Assembly: GCA_004028795.1 (NCBI GenBank)
Contig: SAIW01000009.1
Location: 1-64,000, forward strand
Length of the DNA stretch: 64,000 nt
Origin: Chitinophagaceae bacterium
GTDB lineage: Bacteria; Bacteroidota; Bacteroidia; Chitinophagales; Chitinophagaceae
Direction: 5' to 3'
Translations under genes and position numbers: made by a program
The notes under the pieces: generated by a model
Seen by the model: the letters and a program-made list of their open reading frames with translations, nothing else
The model's database searches: none
Told to the model about the DNA's origin: nothing
Part shown: piece by piece, positions 35,618 through 45,183 of the stretch
Numbering within the stretch: position 1 is the stretch's first letter
Layout: each line of letters begins with the position of its first letter

Positions 35618-37480
35618 ATGAACAGTAAGTTAGATAAGAATACGGTGGTTGGAATGATTTTATTAGCCGTTTTATTTTTCGTTTTTTTCTGGTATACGAG
35701 TAAGCAGAGTCAAGCTGCAATGGAAGTTCAAAAACATAAAGAAGATTCTATTGCCAAATTGAATGCTGCGAAAATTAAACCGACAGATATAGCTGCTGCG
35801 AGATTAGATTCTTTAAAAAGAGATTCCGCCAACAAATTATCTGCTGCGGGCAATTTAGGAGCCACTGCCGTTATTGGTACAGAAAAAACAGATACTGTTG
35901 AAACGGATATTTTGAAAATTTTATTTACTAATAAAGGCGGTAAAATAAAATCTGTTTGGTTAAAAAAATATCGTTCTTACGATAGCTCTTTAGTAAAGTT
36001 GGGTAATGAAAGTGATGTATTGAGTTATGCAATTAACACAAGCAATACAACTACAGCTAAAAGCGACGAATTATTTTTTGCTTTTAAAGGAGTTACCAAA
36101 AATGCTGACGGTAGCCAAACAGTTACTTATGATTTAAAAGATGCTGCAGGTGAAGGCATTGAACATGTGTACACCATTAAACCGGATAATTATTTAATTG
36201 ATTGGACGGTGAACATGAACGGTGCTGATAAATTACTTTCTAATAACACATTGAATGTTCAGTATAAAGTAACACCGGTTCAACATGAAAAATCTGCTTC
36301 TTATGAAAAACAAATGAGTAATGTTGGTTTTAGTGAAGATGGTAAGTTTGATTATATATCATCTAAAAAAGAACACACATTCGAGAAACCAACACAATGG
36401 GTAGCGGCAGTTCAACAGTTTTTTAATGTGGCATTAGTAGCGAAAAATAATTTCAATTCAGGAAAAGTAGAGTGGGCAAGAAATACAGAAGATTCATCAA
36501 AAGAGTTAGGTGTTGTTGATGCAATATTGCATGCTACAATACCTGTACAAAAACAAACAAGTATTCCTTTTCAATTATACTTCGGCCCTAATGATTATCA
36601 TATTCTGAAAAATACCGGTCTTAAAATGGATGGTATTGTAAACTTAGGAAGAGACATGTATTCATTCGTAAGACCAATTAACGAATACATTATTATGCCT
36701 GTGTTTACATTCTTTTCAAAGCTCGTAAGCAATTACGGCTGGGTAATTTTATTGTTAACGGTTTTTATTCGTTTAGTAACCTCACCATTAACTTATGGCA
36801 GTTATTTAAGCGGTGCTAAGATGAAAGTGTTGAAGCCTGAGTTAGATGAATTAAAAAAGAAATACGGCGATGACCAGCAAGGTTACGCAATGGCTCAAAT
36901 GAAATTAACCAACGAAGCAGGAGCAAATCCTTTAAAAGGTTGTATTCCCGCATTGGTACAATTGCCCATATTCGTTGCATTGTATAATTTCTTTAATTCC
37001 AATATTGCAGTACGCGGTCAATCATTTTTATGGAGTCACGATTTATCTGTGTATGATAGTATTGCTCATTTACCATTTAATATTCCCGCTTTAGGCGATC
37101 ATATCAGTTTATTTACGTTAACAGCAGTTGCAGGTCAGTTTTTAATTTCTATTTATAATTTATCATCAACACCAACACAGGATAACCCGGCAATGAAATA
37201 CATGCCGTACATTTTTCCTTTTATGATGTTGTTTGTGTTTAACAGATTGCCATCGGCATTAACATGGTATTATACGGTAAGTAATATTCTTACTTTGTTA
37301 ATTCAATTTGTAATGCAGAAATATTTTATAGATCATGAAAAAGTATTAGCTGCTATTCAGGAGAAAAGAAAAAATCCAAAAACCAAACAAAAAAGCAAGT
37401 TTCAGGAACGTTATGAGCAAATGGTAGAAAGCCAGAAAAAGCTGCAGGAAATGAAAAACAAAAATCAAAACAAAAAATAA
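35618..37480 (+). CDS. yidC: Membrane protein insertase YidC
   Basis: 620 residues. The start at 35618 gives the usual MNSKLDKNTVVGMILL with the first transmembrane helix at once; the frame is open 45 codons further up but that stretch contains the promoter and a repeat. A large periplasmic beta-domain (about 80-360) follows, then the conserved insertase core with SNYGWVILLLTVFIRL, TYGSYLSGAKMKVLKPEL, GCIPALVQLPIFVALYNFF and the last helices. A Lys-rich tail suits ribosome contact. It inserts proteins in the inner membrane with or without SecYEG. Confidence 0.97.
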   Translation: MNSKLDKNTVVGMILLAVLFFVFFWYTSKQSQAAMEVQKHKEDSIAKLNAAKIKPTDIAAARLDSLKRDSANKLSAAGNLGATAVIGTEKTDTVETDILKILFTNKGGKIKSVWLKKYRSYDSSLVKLGNESDVLSYAINTSNTTTAKSDELFFAFKGVTKNADGSQTVTYDLKDAAGEGIEHVYTIKPDNYLIDWTVNMNGADKLLSNNTLNVQYKVTPVQHEKSASYEKQMSNVGFSEDGKFDYISSKKEHTFEKPTQWVAAVQQFFNVALVAKNNFNSGKVEWARNTEDSSKELGVVDAILHATIPVQKQTSIPFQLYFGPNDYHILKNTGLKMDGIVNLGRDMYSFVRPINEYIIMPVFTFFSKLVSNYGWVILLLTVFIRLVTSPLTYGSYLSGAKMKVLKPELDELKKKYGDDQQGYAMAQMKLTNEAGANPLKGCIPALVQLPIFVALYNFFNSNIAVRGQSFLWSHDLSVYDSIAHLPFNIPALGDHISLFTLTAVAGQFLISIYNLSSTPTQDNPAMKYMPYIFPFMMLFVFNRLPSALTWYYTVSNILTLLIQFVMQKYFIDHEKVLAAIQEKRKNPKTKQKSKFQERYEQMVESQKKLQEMKNKNQNKK

Positions 37481-37490
37481 ATGAATCAAA

Positions 37491-37516
37491 AGCCCCGTAA
37501 ATGCGGGGCTTTTTTA
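37491..37516 (+). terminator. Terminator after yidC
   Basis: AGCCCCG-TAAATG-CGGGGCT followed by TTTTT. Confidence 0.9.
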
Positions 37517-37550
37517 TTAATGTTGTAACAAGCAGTTGTACTACTTTGGA

Positions 37551-37587
37551 ACAATTGTTGCGTCGCATCCCAAAATTTCGGGATGCG
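37551..37587 (-). repeat. Inverted copy of the dispersed repeat plus hairpin
   Basis: The minus strand reads ATGCGACGCAACAATTGTT, matching TGCGACGCAACAATTGTT of the copy at 41025. It is joined to the hairpin CGCATCCC/GGGATGCG at 37564-37587. It lies upstream of the gene at 37610 but in opposite orientation. Confidence 0.55.
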
Positions 37588-37609
37588 TTCAAATCTCTAT
37601 TCAGCAATA

Positions 37610-38239
37610 ATGAAAACAGTTTTATTTGTTATTATAAGCTTTATAACTATTTCTGTAAAAGCACAGCAACGAACAGTTGCAGAATGTACTGTAACTTTTG
37701 AATTAAGTACCGACAGTACAAAAAATAAGCAGCTTTATAATGCATTAAAAAATACTACTAAAGTACTGTACATAAAAGGCAATCTATCAAGAACAGACTT
37801 AATTGCACGCAACTATTTACAAACGATATTTATTAATAAAGACACATCAGATATTGTTGTGCTGAGACATATCGGAGAAAATAAATTAATTACCAATCTT
37901 AGCAGAAAAAAATGGCTTGCTTTAAATAACCTATACGATAGTGTTGTGTTTACTCCATCAAACGAAACAAAAAAAATTACGGGCTACGATTGTAAAAAAT
38001 TAACCTGCACTTTAAAAAATGGCGACAGTTATAGTTTATTCTATGCCACTGCTATAACACCTTCTATAAAAGATTATGAGTACTTGTTCAGAAAAGTTCC
38101 TGGTCTTGTTTTAGAGTATGAAATAAAACAGCCGAATGGAAATACAGTAAAATATACTGCCTCAAAAATTAATCTGAGCCCTGTACCATCATCAAAAATG
38201 GAAATACCCGCAATTGGCTACAGATTAGTAGAAGAATAA
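37610..38239 (+). CDS. Secreted protein, GLPGLI/DUF4412-like
   Basis: 209 residues from the ATG at 37610, which directly starts a signal peptide (MKTVLFVIISFITISVKAQQ); an ATG at 37583 lies in the upstream repeat. The mature part has KKITGYDCKKLTCTLKNGDSYSLFYATAI and KVPGLVLEYEI, a beta-rich layout like GLPGLI or DUF4412 proteins of Bacteroidota. Role unknown. Confidence 0.65.
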   Translation: MKTVLFVIISFITISVKAQQRTVAECTVTFELSTDSTKNKQLYNALKNTTKVLYIKGNLSRTDLIARNYLQTIFINKDTSDIVVLRHIGENKLITNLSRKKWLALNNLYDSVVFTPSNETKKITGYDCKKLTCTLKNGDSYSLFYATAITPSIKDYEYLFRKVPGLVLEYEIKQPNGNTVKYTASKINLSPVPSSKMEIPAIGYRLVEE

Positions 38240-38265
38240 AAATAATGTAATACTTCAGAAAGAAT

Positions 38266-38619
38266 TTATCTGTTATCCGGAGTTGGCGTTTTAAACTTAG
38301 GAACCTTTACTTTCAACTTGTAAGGCAATACATAGGTTGTATTCCCTTTATCATACTGTAATGCAGAGTTTAATTCAATGCCTGCAGTATTTGTTTTTTG
38401 ATTTAATACTATAGAACCGCGATATTGTAAGGTAGCCCTTAAATGAGAAAGCGAGAAGGCTTTATTAGAATAGTTACCTAAATTTTTAAGAGAATATTTA
38501 TTGTTCTTGGTATTCTCATCTGTAATTCCAGAAAATGAAAGTGATGCAAAAGCCACTTGTGCCACCATGATTAAAAGCATGGCTGCAGCAAATTTTTTAG
38601 TATAACTTTTACGTTTCAT
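38266..38619 (-). CDS. Small secreted hypothetical protein
   Basis: 117 residues from MKRKSYTKKFAAAMLLIMVAQ (38619), giving a basic N-region and signal peptide; an upstream ATG adds nine residues before it. The mature part has no recognised domain. It lies convergent to the previous gene and divergent from the TPR gene. Confidence 0.5.
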   Translation of the reverse strand: MKRKSYTKKFAAAMLLIMVAQVAFASLSFSGITDENTKNNKYSLKNLGNYSNKAFSLSHLRATLQYRGSIVLNQKTNTAGIELNSALQYDKGNTTYVLPYKLKVKVPKFKTPTPDNR

Positions 38620-38755
38620 TAGCACAAAAATAGCAGAATACTTCAATAAATCTAAAATTTTTGTTAGAATTCAGGAGAATATCCTTTAAAAAAAGATAAA
38701 ATAAGTTTGGAACAGAAGTTTTTTTCTATTACTTTAGGTAAACCGTATCCATTAA

Positions 38756-40177
38756 ATGAGTAAAAATTCATACCGCGAAGACAGGGAATACCTGAAAGAA
38801 TTGCTTCAACAGTACCAGAATCTCAAACAGGGTCGTAGCCACAGCTTTATTGAAGAAGATGCCTTTGAACGGATTATTGATTATTATGATGAAAAAGATG
38901 ATTTAACTGAGGCATTAACTGCAGCAGAAACAGGCTTGGAATTATTTCCTTATTCATCTGCTTTAATGATTAGAAAAGCAGATATTTTATTAGCTACCAG
39001 AAAATACCAACAGGCATTGGAATTGTTAGATAATGCTGCATTGTACGATGCAACTGATATTGATTTGTACATTCTTAAAACAGATGCTTACCTGGCTTTA
39101 GATATGCAGGATAAAGCAGTAACGCTTTTAGAAGATGCCTTACAACTATTTAACGGTGAAGAGCGATTGGATTTATTATTTGAACTGGCAGATGTATATG
39201 ATGATTACGAACAGTTTGAAAAAGTGTTTGATTGCCTGAAAATGATTTTAGAGGAAGACCCCAATAATGATGAAGCCCTCTATAAAATTTGTTTTTGGGC
39301 AGATTTTACCGGCAGATATGAAGAAAGTATAAAACTGCATCAAAAAATTATTGATGAATATCCTTACAATGAAATTGCCTGGTTTAATCTGGGTGCTGCT
39401 TTTCAGGGATTGAAGTTGTATGAAAAAGCTTTAGATGCGTATGAGTATGCCATTGTAATTGATGAAAAATTTGATTATGCTTACCGCAATATGGGCGATG
39501 CATACTTGCGTTTAAGAAAATATAAAGATGCTATTGAAGTATTAGAAAAAGTTATTGAATTATCCCGCCCTGAAGATGTTATTTACGAAGCTATCGGCCA
39601 CTGCTATCACCGCATGAATAACTATGCACAGGCAAGATTTAATTATAAAAAGGCAGTGCATTTAAATCCTGATGAAAGCAAATTGCATTTTAAAATTGCC
39701 AACACTTATATGTTGGAGAAACAATGGAACAGTGCTGTAAAACATTTGGAAAATGCAATTCGTATTCACAGAAACGTACCTGAATATAATCTGGCTTTAG
39801 GTGAGTGTAAAATGCAATTGGGCGATACCAAAGAAGCCATAGTTTACTTTAGTAATGTGGTAAGAAATAAGCCACGCAATGCAGCAGGTTGGGAAGCTTT
39901 AATTCGTTGTCTAATCAGTGCTGCTTATTTTGATGAAGCTGTAACGCAATGTATGGCTGCCATAAAAGCTACAGATGGTAAAGCTATTTTTATATTTTAT
40001 TACAGTGCTATTTTATTTGCAACAGGCAAAACAAAAGAAGCATTGCTGCAATTGGAAAACGCTATGACAAGCAATGCCAAACTGCTTAAGAAATTCGTTG
40101 CTTTAAATCCTTCTATTTTACAAAACAATCAGGTGGTTGATATTATTGCACGTTATAAGAAAGGAAAGAAATTATAA
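38756..40177 (+). CDS. Tetratricopeptide repeat protein
   Basis: 473 residues, almost entirely helical TPR units from ~40 on; typical positions visible in ALDAYEYAIVIDEKFDYAYR, AYLRLRKYKDAIEVLEKVIEL and ARFNYKKAVHLNPDESKLHF. No signal peptide or membrane helix, so a cytoplasmic scaffold. Conserved in Bacteroidota; partner not identifiable. Confidence 0.88.
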   Translation: MSKNSYREDREYLKELLQQYQNLKQGRSHSFIEEDAFERIIDYYDEKDDLTEALTAAETGLELFPYSSALMIRKADILLATRKYQQALELLDNAALYDATDIDLYILKTDAYLALDMQDKAVTLLEDALQLFNGEERLDLLFELADVYDDYEQFEKVFDCLKMILEEDPNNDEALYKICFWADFTGRYEESIKLHQKIIDEYPYNEIAWFNLGAAFQGLKLYEKALDAYEYAIVIDEKFDYAYRNMGDAYLRLRKYKDAIEVLEKVIELSRPEDVIYEAIGHCYHRMNNYAQARFNYKKAVHLNPDESKLHFKIANTYMLEKQWNSAVKHLENAIRIHRNVPEYNLALGECKMQLGDTKEAIVYFSNVVRNKPRNAAGWEALIRCLISAAYFDEAVTQCMAAIKATDGKAIFIFYYSAILFATGKTKEALLQLENAMTSNAKLLKKFVALNPSILQNNQVVDIIARYKKGKKL

Positions 40178-40179
40178 TC

Positions 40180-40887
40180 TTATTTTAGTTTGATTATGAT
40201 GCTATTTAATTGAATTTGATAACCGATGCCGAATTGCACTTCTTCTAAAGCACCATTTCTGTTTCCATTATCATCTGTTACAACTTGAGTAGTTATATAA
40301 GCACATTGTCTTCTTTTAAAATAATATTTAATATTTAGTCCAGTATCAAAACAACGCAAATCTGTATTCTGTATTTCTGATATAAAAGTTCCACCTGTAA
40401 TTATATCGTTTAAGAAATAAGCATTAAAACGCAAACCGAACGACTTTTTTTGTGCAAAACCAAAACCAAACTTTGGCTCAAGTGCAAAATGGCTGCCTGA
40501 TTTTCTGAATTCATAAGCAATTTGCAGTGTTATTATGTTTGTATTAATAAATTTCATTTCATTATTAATAGTATAATCAGATCTTTTTCTTCCGATGTAT
40601 AATGCCAATAAATCATTTTGTAAGGCACTTGGGTCTGAATTGTAAGTGAAATTTTTAGGAAAATCACTTCTCCTTGAAACAGCATAGTTAACATTAAGTG
40701 ACCAACGCTGAAGAGGTTGGTATTTAAAACCTAACCTAAAATATCCCAAGCCAAATCTTGATAAATTTTCTCTGTTGTCACTAATACCTGCGTTAATAAA
40801 AGCATAGGTATTAGGTTTCTTAAAGGTCTGAGATTTACTAGTAATAACAATTAAAATAGTGCATAAAAATGCCAATAAATTTTTCAT
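40180..40887 (-). CDS. Putative outer-membrane beta-barrel protein
   Basis: 235 residues. Signal peptide ending near SKSQ, then alternating aromatic strands (RFGLGYFRLGFKYQPL, NTNIITLQIAYEF, FALEPKFGFGFAQKK, FDTGLNIKYYFK, VQFGIGYQIQLN) typical of an 8-stranded barrel. It ends two bases after the convergent TPR stop codon. No specific family. Confidence 0.6.
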   Translation of the reverse strand: MKNLLAFLCTILIVITSKSQTFKKPNTYAFINAGISDNRENLSRFGLGYFRLGFKYQPLQRWSLNVNYAVSRRSDFPKNFTYNSDPSALQNDLLALYIGRKRSDYTINNEMKFINTNIITLQIAYEFRKSGSHFALEPKFGFGFAQKKSFGLRFNAYFLNDIITGGTFISEIQNTDLRCFDTGLNIKYYFKRRQCAYITTQVVTDDNGNRNGALEEVQFGIGYQIQLNSIIIKLK

Positions 40888-41024
40888 AGTAGTAAAATAA
40901 AAATATTAACTACAATGATAACTACTCTTTCAATTAATATTGATAAAGTAATAATTTTAAACAAAGTAGTAGTTTAGAATAACTCTATAAATTACAATAA
41001 ATTAAGCTCAATAAGGTGCAGAAA

Positions 41025-41080
41025 GTACAAGAGTGCGACGCAACAATTGTTGCTATGAAATACTGATGTTGGTAACACAG
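41025..41080 (+). repeat. Dispersed GTACAAGAGTGCGACGCAAC repeat, copy upstream of comA
   Basis: Core at 41025-41044, then AATTGTTGCTATG and ACTGATGTTGGTAACACAG. The tail is similar to that of the proS copy (ACCGGCGTTGATAACA). It lies ~115 bases before the gene at 41194. The other ~190 bases of this gap, outside the -7 element, show nothing. Confidence 0.7.
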
Positions 41081-41158
41081 TTATTTTTTTAAAAAAATCT
41101 ATTAGCATTTTATTAGCATTGGTTGATGTAACTCATAAACCTGTTAAGCGTTTTACCT

Positions 41159-41166
41159 TATTTTTG
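41159..41166 (+). promoter_or_regulatory. Bacteroidota -7 element of the comA-like gene
   Basis: TATTTTTG matches TAnnTTTG, 28 bases before the ATG at 41194; no well-spaced TTG is evident. Confidence 0.4.
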
Positions 41167-41193
41167 TCGCATTCATAAAACGCTCTTTAACCA

Positions 41194-41955
41194 ATGAATT
41201 TTAATTTAACACAAATACCCCAACGCACTGCTAAACCCCGAACATCTGGCTTAACAATGGTTATGGATAAAGGGTTGAGTATTCAGGAAGTACATAATTT
41301 TTTAGACGTCAGCGGTCCTCATGTAGATATAGTAAAATTAGGTTTCGGAACTTCTTTTGTTACACCGAATTTGAGAGAGAAGATTGAAGTGTATCGTTCT
41401 TACGGTATGCCTATTTATTTTGGTGGTACTTTATTTGAAGCTTTTTTGGTGCGTAATCAATTTGATGATTATATAGCGGTTTGTAAAGATTACAGTATTG
41501 ATTATATGGAAGTGAGTGATGGTTCTGTTACAATTCCTCATGCAGAAAAATGCGGATACATTGAAAAATTAACGCAACACGGAACTGTTTTAAGTGAAGT
41601 GGGTAGTAAAGATGCAGCACATATTATTCCACCTTACAAATGGATTGAATTAATGCGGGCTGAATTAGAAGCCGGCAGCAGCTATGTAATTGCTGAAGCA
41701 CGTGAAGCAGGTAATGTAGGTATTTATCGTGGCAGCGGTGAAGTAAGAGAAGGATTGGTGCAGGAAATTTTAACACAAATACCTGAAGAAAAAATTATTT
41801 GGGAAGCACCGCAAAAAGCACAGCAATTATACTTTTTAGAATTAATTGGTTGCAATGTTAATTTGGGAAATATTGCACCATCTGAAGTAATTGCTATGGA
41901 AGCCATGCGTATTGGTTTACGTGGTGATACCTTTGAATTGTATCTTAATAAATAG
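41194..41955 (+). CDS. comA: Phosphosulfolactate synthase
   Basis: 253 residues, normal size. TIM-barrel enzyme that adds sulfite to phosphoenolpyruvate. Conserved-looking parts: GLTMVMDKG, VDIVKLGFGTS, YFGGTLFEAF, YMEVSDGS, LSEVGSKD and IAEAREAGNVGIYR. First known from methanogen coenzyme M synthesis; in Bacteroidota a plausible use is sulfolactate or cysteate for sulfonolipids, which is inference. The neighbour aroE is 60 bases downstream; no comB or comC is here. Confidence 0.9.
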   Translation: MNFNLTQIPQRTAKPRTSGLTMVMDKGLSIQEVHNFLDVSGPHVDIVKLGFGTSFVTPNLREKIEVYRSYGMPIYFGGTLFEAFLVRNQFDDYIAVCKDYSIDYMEVSDGSVTIPHAEKCGYIEKLTQHGTVLSEVGSKDAAHIIPPYKWIELMRAELEAGSSYVIAEAREAGNVGIYRGSGEVREGLVQEILTQIPEEKIIWEAPQKAQQLYFLELIGCNVNLGNIAPSEVIAMEAMRIGLRGDTFELYLNK

Positions 41956-41960
41956 AATAG

Positions 41961-42010
41961 AGAAGTTAGAAGATAGAATTTAAATATTCTGACTTCTGAC
42001 TTCTGACTCC
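41961..42010. repeat. Imperfect inverted repeat of TTCTGAC words before aroE
   Basis: AGAAGTTAGAAGATAGAAT and ATTCTGACTTCTGACTTCT are reverse complements at 16 of 19 positions around TTAAAT; TTCTGAC occurs three times in a row. It fills the gap just before the aroE ATG. Confidence 0.6.
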
Positions 42011-42014
42011 TGTT

Positions 42015-42746
42015 ATGAAACTCTACGGCTTAATCGGTTATCCTTTGTCACACTCATTTTCAAAAAAATATTTTGATGAAAAGTTCGTGCATGAAAATAT
42101 TACCGATGCGGTGTTTGAAAATTTTTCTATTGCCAATATTGATTTACTGAAAGCTATTTTATTAAGAGAAGAATTACAAGGCTTTGCTATAACCATTCCT
42201 TATAAAAAAGAAGTAATTGCTTTTTTGCATGAAAGCAATGATGTGGTACAACAAATTAATGCCTGTAATTGTGTTAAGATAACAGATGGAAAACTGCATG
42301 GCTACAATACTGATGTAATTGGATTTGAAAAATCTTTTGTTCAACAGCTACAACCACATCATAACAAAGCATTGATATTGGGAACAGGCGGTGCAGCAGC
42401 GGCAGTGGAATATGTTTTGCGAAAATTAAATATTGACTACACATTCGTTTCAAGAACAAAACAGAGTGATAAGCTTTCTTATGCTGAATTGAATGAAACA
42501 GTAATGCATGAATACCCAATTATCATCAATACATCTCCTTTAGGTACTTATCCGAATATTGATGAATGTCCTGATTTACCTTATGAGTTATTGACAGCAA
42601 AGCATTATTTATACGACTTAGTTTACAACCCGCACGAAACAAAATTTTTGCGTTTAGGTAAAGAAAAAAATTGTACCACTAAAAACGGATATGATATGTT
42701 AGTATTGCAGGCAGAAGAGAATTGGAAAATTTGGAATGAGGAATAA
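42015..42746 (+). CDS. aroE: Shikimate dehydrogenase
   Basis: 243 residues, slightly short but complete. Reduces 3-dehydroshikimate in aromatic amino acid synthesis. GLIGYPLSHSFS, ITIPYKKEVIAFL with the catalytic Lys, INACNCVKI, NTDVIGFEKSF, the NADP site LILGTGGAAAAVEY, and INTSPLGTYPN are all present. It lies behind the comA-like gene and may share its transcript. Confidence 0.96.
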   Translation: MKLYGLIGYPLSHSFSKKYFDEKFVHENITDAVFENFSIANIDLLKAILLREELQGFAITIPYKKEVIAFLHESNDVVQQINACNCVKITDGKLHGYNTDVIGFEKSFVQQLQPHHNKALILGTGGAAAAVEYVLRKLNIDYTFVSRTKQSDKLSYAELNETVMHEYPIIINTSPLGTYPNIDECPDLPYELLTAKHYLYDLVYNPHETKFLRLGKEKNCTTKNGYDMLVLQAEENWKIWNEE

Positions 42747-42767
42747 TATAGACCTCATTCCAAACTA

Positions 42768-42881
42768 TCACTTATTAATTTTTTGTATCTGTTTGACTAC
42801 TGCAATAATTAATATTATTAGTGATACTAAAGCCACCAGCGAGTAAATCAACAAGCTATAATTAATTGCTTTAAGTTCCAT
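42768..42881 (-). CDS. Small single-span membrane protein (37 residues)
   Basis: ATG at 42881 opens a short frame: MELKAINYSLLIYSLVALVS then about 10 more hydrophobic residues and a basic end (KQIQKINK). The amphipathic start, one helix and Lys tail resemble genuine micro-membrane proteins. It lies between aroE and another minus-strand gene. Size makes it uncertain. Confidence 0.4.
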   Translation of the reverse strand: MELKAINYSLLIYSLVALVSLIILIIAVVKQIQKINK

Positions 42882-42954
42882 GTCTAAAATGTTTTATAAA
42901 ATTTTACCTTCCTGATTTTCTTACTGAAAATATAACTGCTTTTACAAGAAATAA

Positions 42955-43425
42955 TTACTCTTTTTTGTATAAAAAATTAATACTACTTCCCATAGTAAAA
43001 GTAGCCGTCATAGAGAATGTACTTTCAGTCTGATTTTGATGAAAGCCATTGATACGGAATGAAGAATAAGAATTATCTTGATTTTGCACTCTAATTAAAT
43101 ATTCTCCTGAAGTAGCCGTCGTATCTATGCCTGTAAGTGTTGAAAAATCTTCTCCTTCTCCGGTAACTGTATCTGAAAAATAAATACGGTAAGAATCGTC
43201 TGGTTGAATACTGTTTGCCCCTTGGTCATAATACATTAATAAATTTCTTCCCGAAATTCGAAATTTTGATAAATTGTCATCATATAAAGCCCAATTTCCT
43301 TGCAAAGAATCTAAGAGAGAGACAGATAACTGGTTACAATTACTTAATCTTTTTGTAATAAAGTTTGCCAATGCAAATACTGCTATTACTAAAAGGATAG
43401 AAAATGATATTAGCTTTTTTATCAT
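42955..43425 (-). CDS. Hypothetical membrane-anchored or secreted protein
   Basis: 156 residues. N-terminal hydrophobic helix (FSILLVIAVFALANF) followed by LDSLQGNWALYDDN, a start often seen in lipocalin-like or META-like beta-barrels, and beta-rich segments FRINGFHQNQ and STFSMTATFTMG. No firm family. Confidence 0.55.
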   Translation of the reverse strand: MIKKLISFSILLVIAVFALANFITKRLSNCNQLSVSLLDSLQGNWALYDDNLSKFRISGRNLLMYYDQGANSIQPDDSYRIYFSDTVTGEGEDFSTLTGIDTTATSGEYLIRVQNQDNSYSSFRINGFHQNQTESTFSMTATFTMGSSINFLYKKE

Positions 43426-43535
43426 GATTTATTTAATTGCAAATTATGACCATTAAATAATACCACAATTTATACAACATATAAATAAAAATACAGGCAC
43501 CCCCCTATTTTTCAAATGCTATTACCCTTATATTT

Positions 43536-45170
43536 TTACACCTGAAAAACCCCCGTCTTAAATTCTTCTATCACGGCATTATTGTTAGCTGCTTTAATAC
43601 CTTCTGAAATAACTGTTCTGGTTTGTTGCGGATGAATAATATCATCCACCCATAACCTTGCAGCAGCATAATAAGGCGTGGTTTGTTTCTCGTAAGTTGA
43701 TTTTATTTCGCTTAATAATTTATCCTGTTCTTCTTTACTTGTTTCTTTACCTGATAATTGAATTTGTAATAAAGTTTTAGCTGCCTGTTCACCACCCATT
43801 ACAGCAATTTTTGCACTTGGCCATGCATAAATAAAACGCGGGTCATAGGCTTTGCCACACATAGCGTAATTACCTGCTCCGTAAGAGTTTCCTGTAATGA
43901 TGGTTATTTTAGGTACAACTGAATTAGCAACTGCATTAACCAATTTAGCTCCATCTTTTATTATGCCGTTATGTTCACTTCTGCTGCCTACCATAAAACC
44001 TGTAACATCCTGCAAGAACACTAATGGTATTTTCTTTTGATTGCAGTTCATAATAAAACGGGCAGCTTTATCGGCACTGTCATTATAAATAACACCGCCC
44101 ATTTGCATTTCGCCCTTTTTATTTTTTACAATTAACCGTTGATTGGCAACAATACCCACCGCCCAACCATCAATTCTTGCGTAACCGCAAACAATGGTTT
44201 TGCCATAATCTTTTTTAAATTCATCGAATGATGATGTTGTGTTATCAGTTTCATTCCTATCAACAATGCATTCAATTACATCAACCACATTGTAAGGTTT
44301 GGTATTATGCAAACCGATAATTGTATTAATTGCTGAAGCATTTTTTATGGGTGGCAAAGATGCTGTTCTGTTGAAGCCTGCATCAGGCTTAGCTCCCAGC
44401 TTGCTGATAATTTTTTTAATTTGTTCTAAACATTCCTGTTCAGTTTTAAATTTATAATCAGCAATGCCACTTATTTCGGTATGTGTGGCAGCACCGCCTA
44501 AAGTTTCATTATCAATATTTTCACCAATAGCAGCTTTAACCAAATAACTACCTGCTAAAAAAATAGAGCCGTTACCTTCTACCATTAATGTTTCATCGCT
44601 CATAATAGGTAAGTAAGCACCGCCTGCTACACAGGCACCCATTACTGCTGCAATTTGTGTTATGCCCATTGCACTCATTTTAGCATTGTTTCTGAATATT
44701 CTTCCGAAATGTTCTTTATCAGGGAAAATTTCATCCTGCATGGGTAAATAAACACCGGCACTATCAACCAAATAAATAATGGGTAAATTATTTTCAATAG
44801 CAATTTCCTGCATACGCAGGTTTTTCTTGCCTGTTATGGGAAACCAGGCACCTGCTTTTACCGTTTGATCGTTAGCAACAATTACGCATTGTTTACCACT
44901 AACATAACCAATACCGGCAACGGTTCCACCGGCAGGGCAACCGCCTTGGGCTTCATACATTTCATAGCCTGCAAAAGCACCTATTTCAATAAATGATGAA
45001 TTTTTGTCAATTAAAAAATCAATCCTTTCTCTTGCGGTTAATTTGTTTCTTTCATGTTGTTTATCAATCGATTTTTTGCCGCCGCCTAATTTTATTTTCT
45101 CCAATTTTTGCTGTACTTCAGTCCACAAAACTTCCATCCAATCTTGTGATGTATGTATCTCAGTATTCAT
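43536..45170 (-). CDS. Acyl-CoA carboxylase carboxyltransferase (beta) subunit
   Basis: 544 residues. Carboxyltransferase pair of domains: HERNKLTARERIDFLID, AGYEMYEAQGGCPAGGTVAGIGY, VDSAGVYLPMQ, the first CoA/biotin glycine-rich region (MGACVAGGAYLPIMSD), LGGAATHTEISG, and the second (TGNSYGAGNYAMCGKAYDPRF, AVMGGEQAAKTLL). This matches 3-methylcrotonyl- or propionyl-CoA carboxylase beta subunits; the AAKTLLQIQ end favours methylcrotonyl-CoA (leucine breakdown). The biotin subunit is not adjacent. Substrate not certain. Confidence 0.92.
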   Translation of the reverse strand: MNTEIHTSQDWMEVLWTEVQQKLEKIKLGGGKKSIDKQHERNKLTARERIDFLIDKNSSFIEIGAFAGYEMYEAQGGCPAGGTVAGIGYVSGKQCVIVANDQTVKAGAWFPITGKKNLRMQEIAIENNLPIIYLVDSAGVYLPMQDEIFPDKEHFGRIFRNNAKMSAMGITQIAAVMGACVAGGAYLPIMSDETLMVEGNGSIFLAGSYLVKAAIGENIDNETLGGAATHTEISGIADYKFKTEQECLEQIKKIISKLGAKPDAGFNRTASLPPIKNASAINTIIGLHNTKPYNVVDVIECIVDRNETDNTTSSFDEFKKDYGKTIVCGYARIDGWAVGIVANQRLIVKNKKGEMQMGGVIYNDSADKAARFIMNCNQKKIPLVFLQDVTGFMVGSRSEHNGIIKDGAKLVNAVANSVVPKITIITGNSYGAGNYAMCGKAYDPRFIYAWPSAKIAVMGGEQAAKTLLQIQLSGKETSKEEQDKLLSEIKSTYEKQTTPYYAAARLWVDDIIHPQQTRTVISEGIKAANNNAVIEEFKTGVFQV

Positions 45171-45183
45171 ACGAACAGTTGTT

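Noticed and set aside
41961-42010. Possible CRISPR array from the repeated TTCTGAC words
   Set aside because: Units are only 7 bases and adjoin without spacers, and no cas gene is near.
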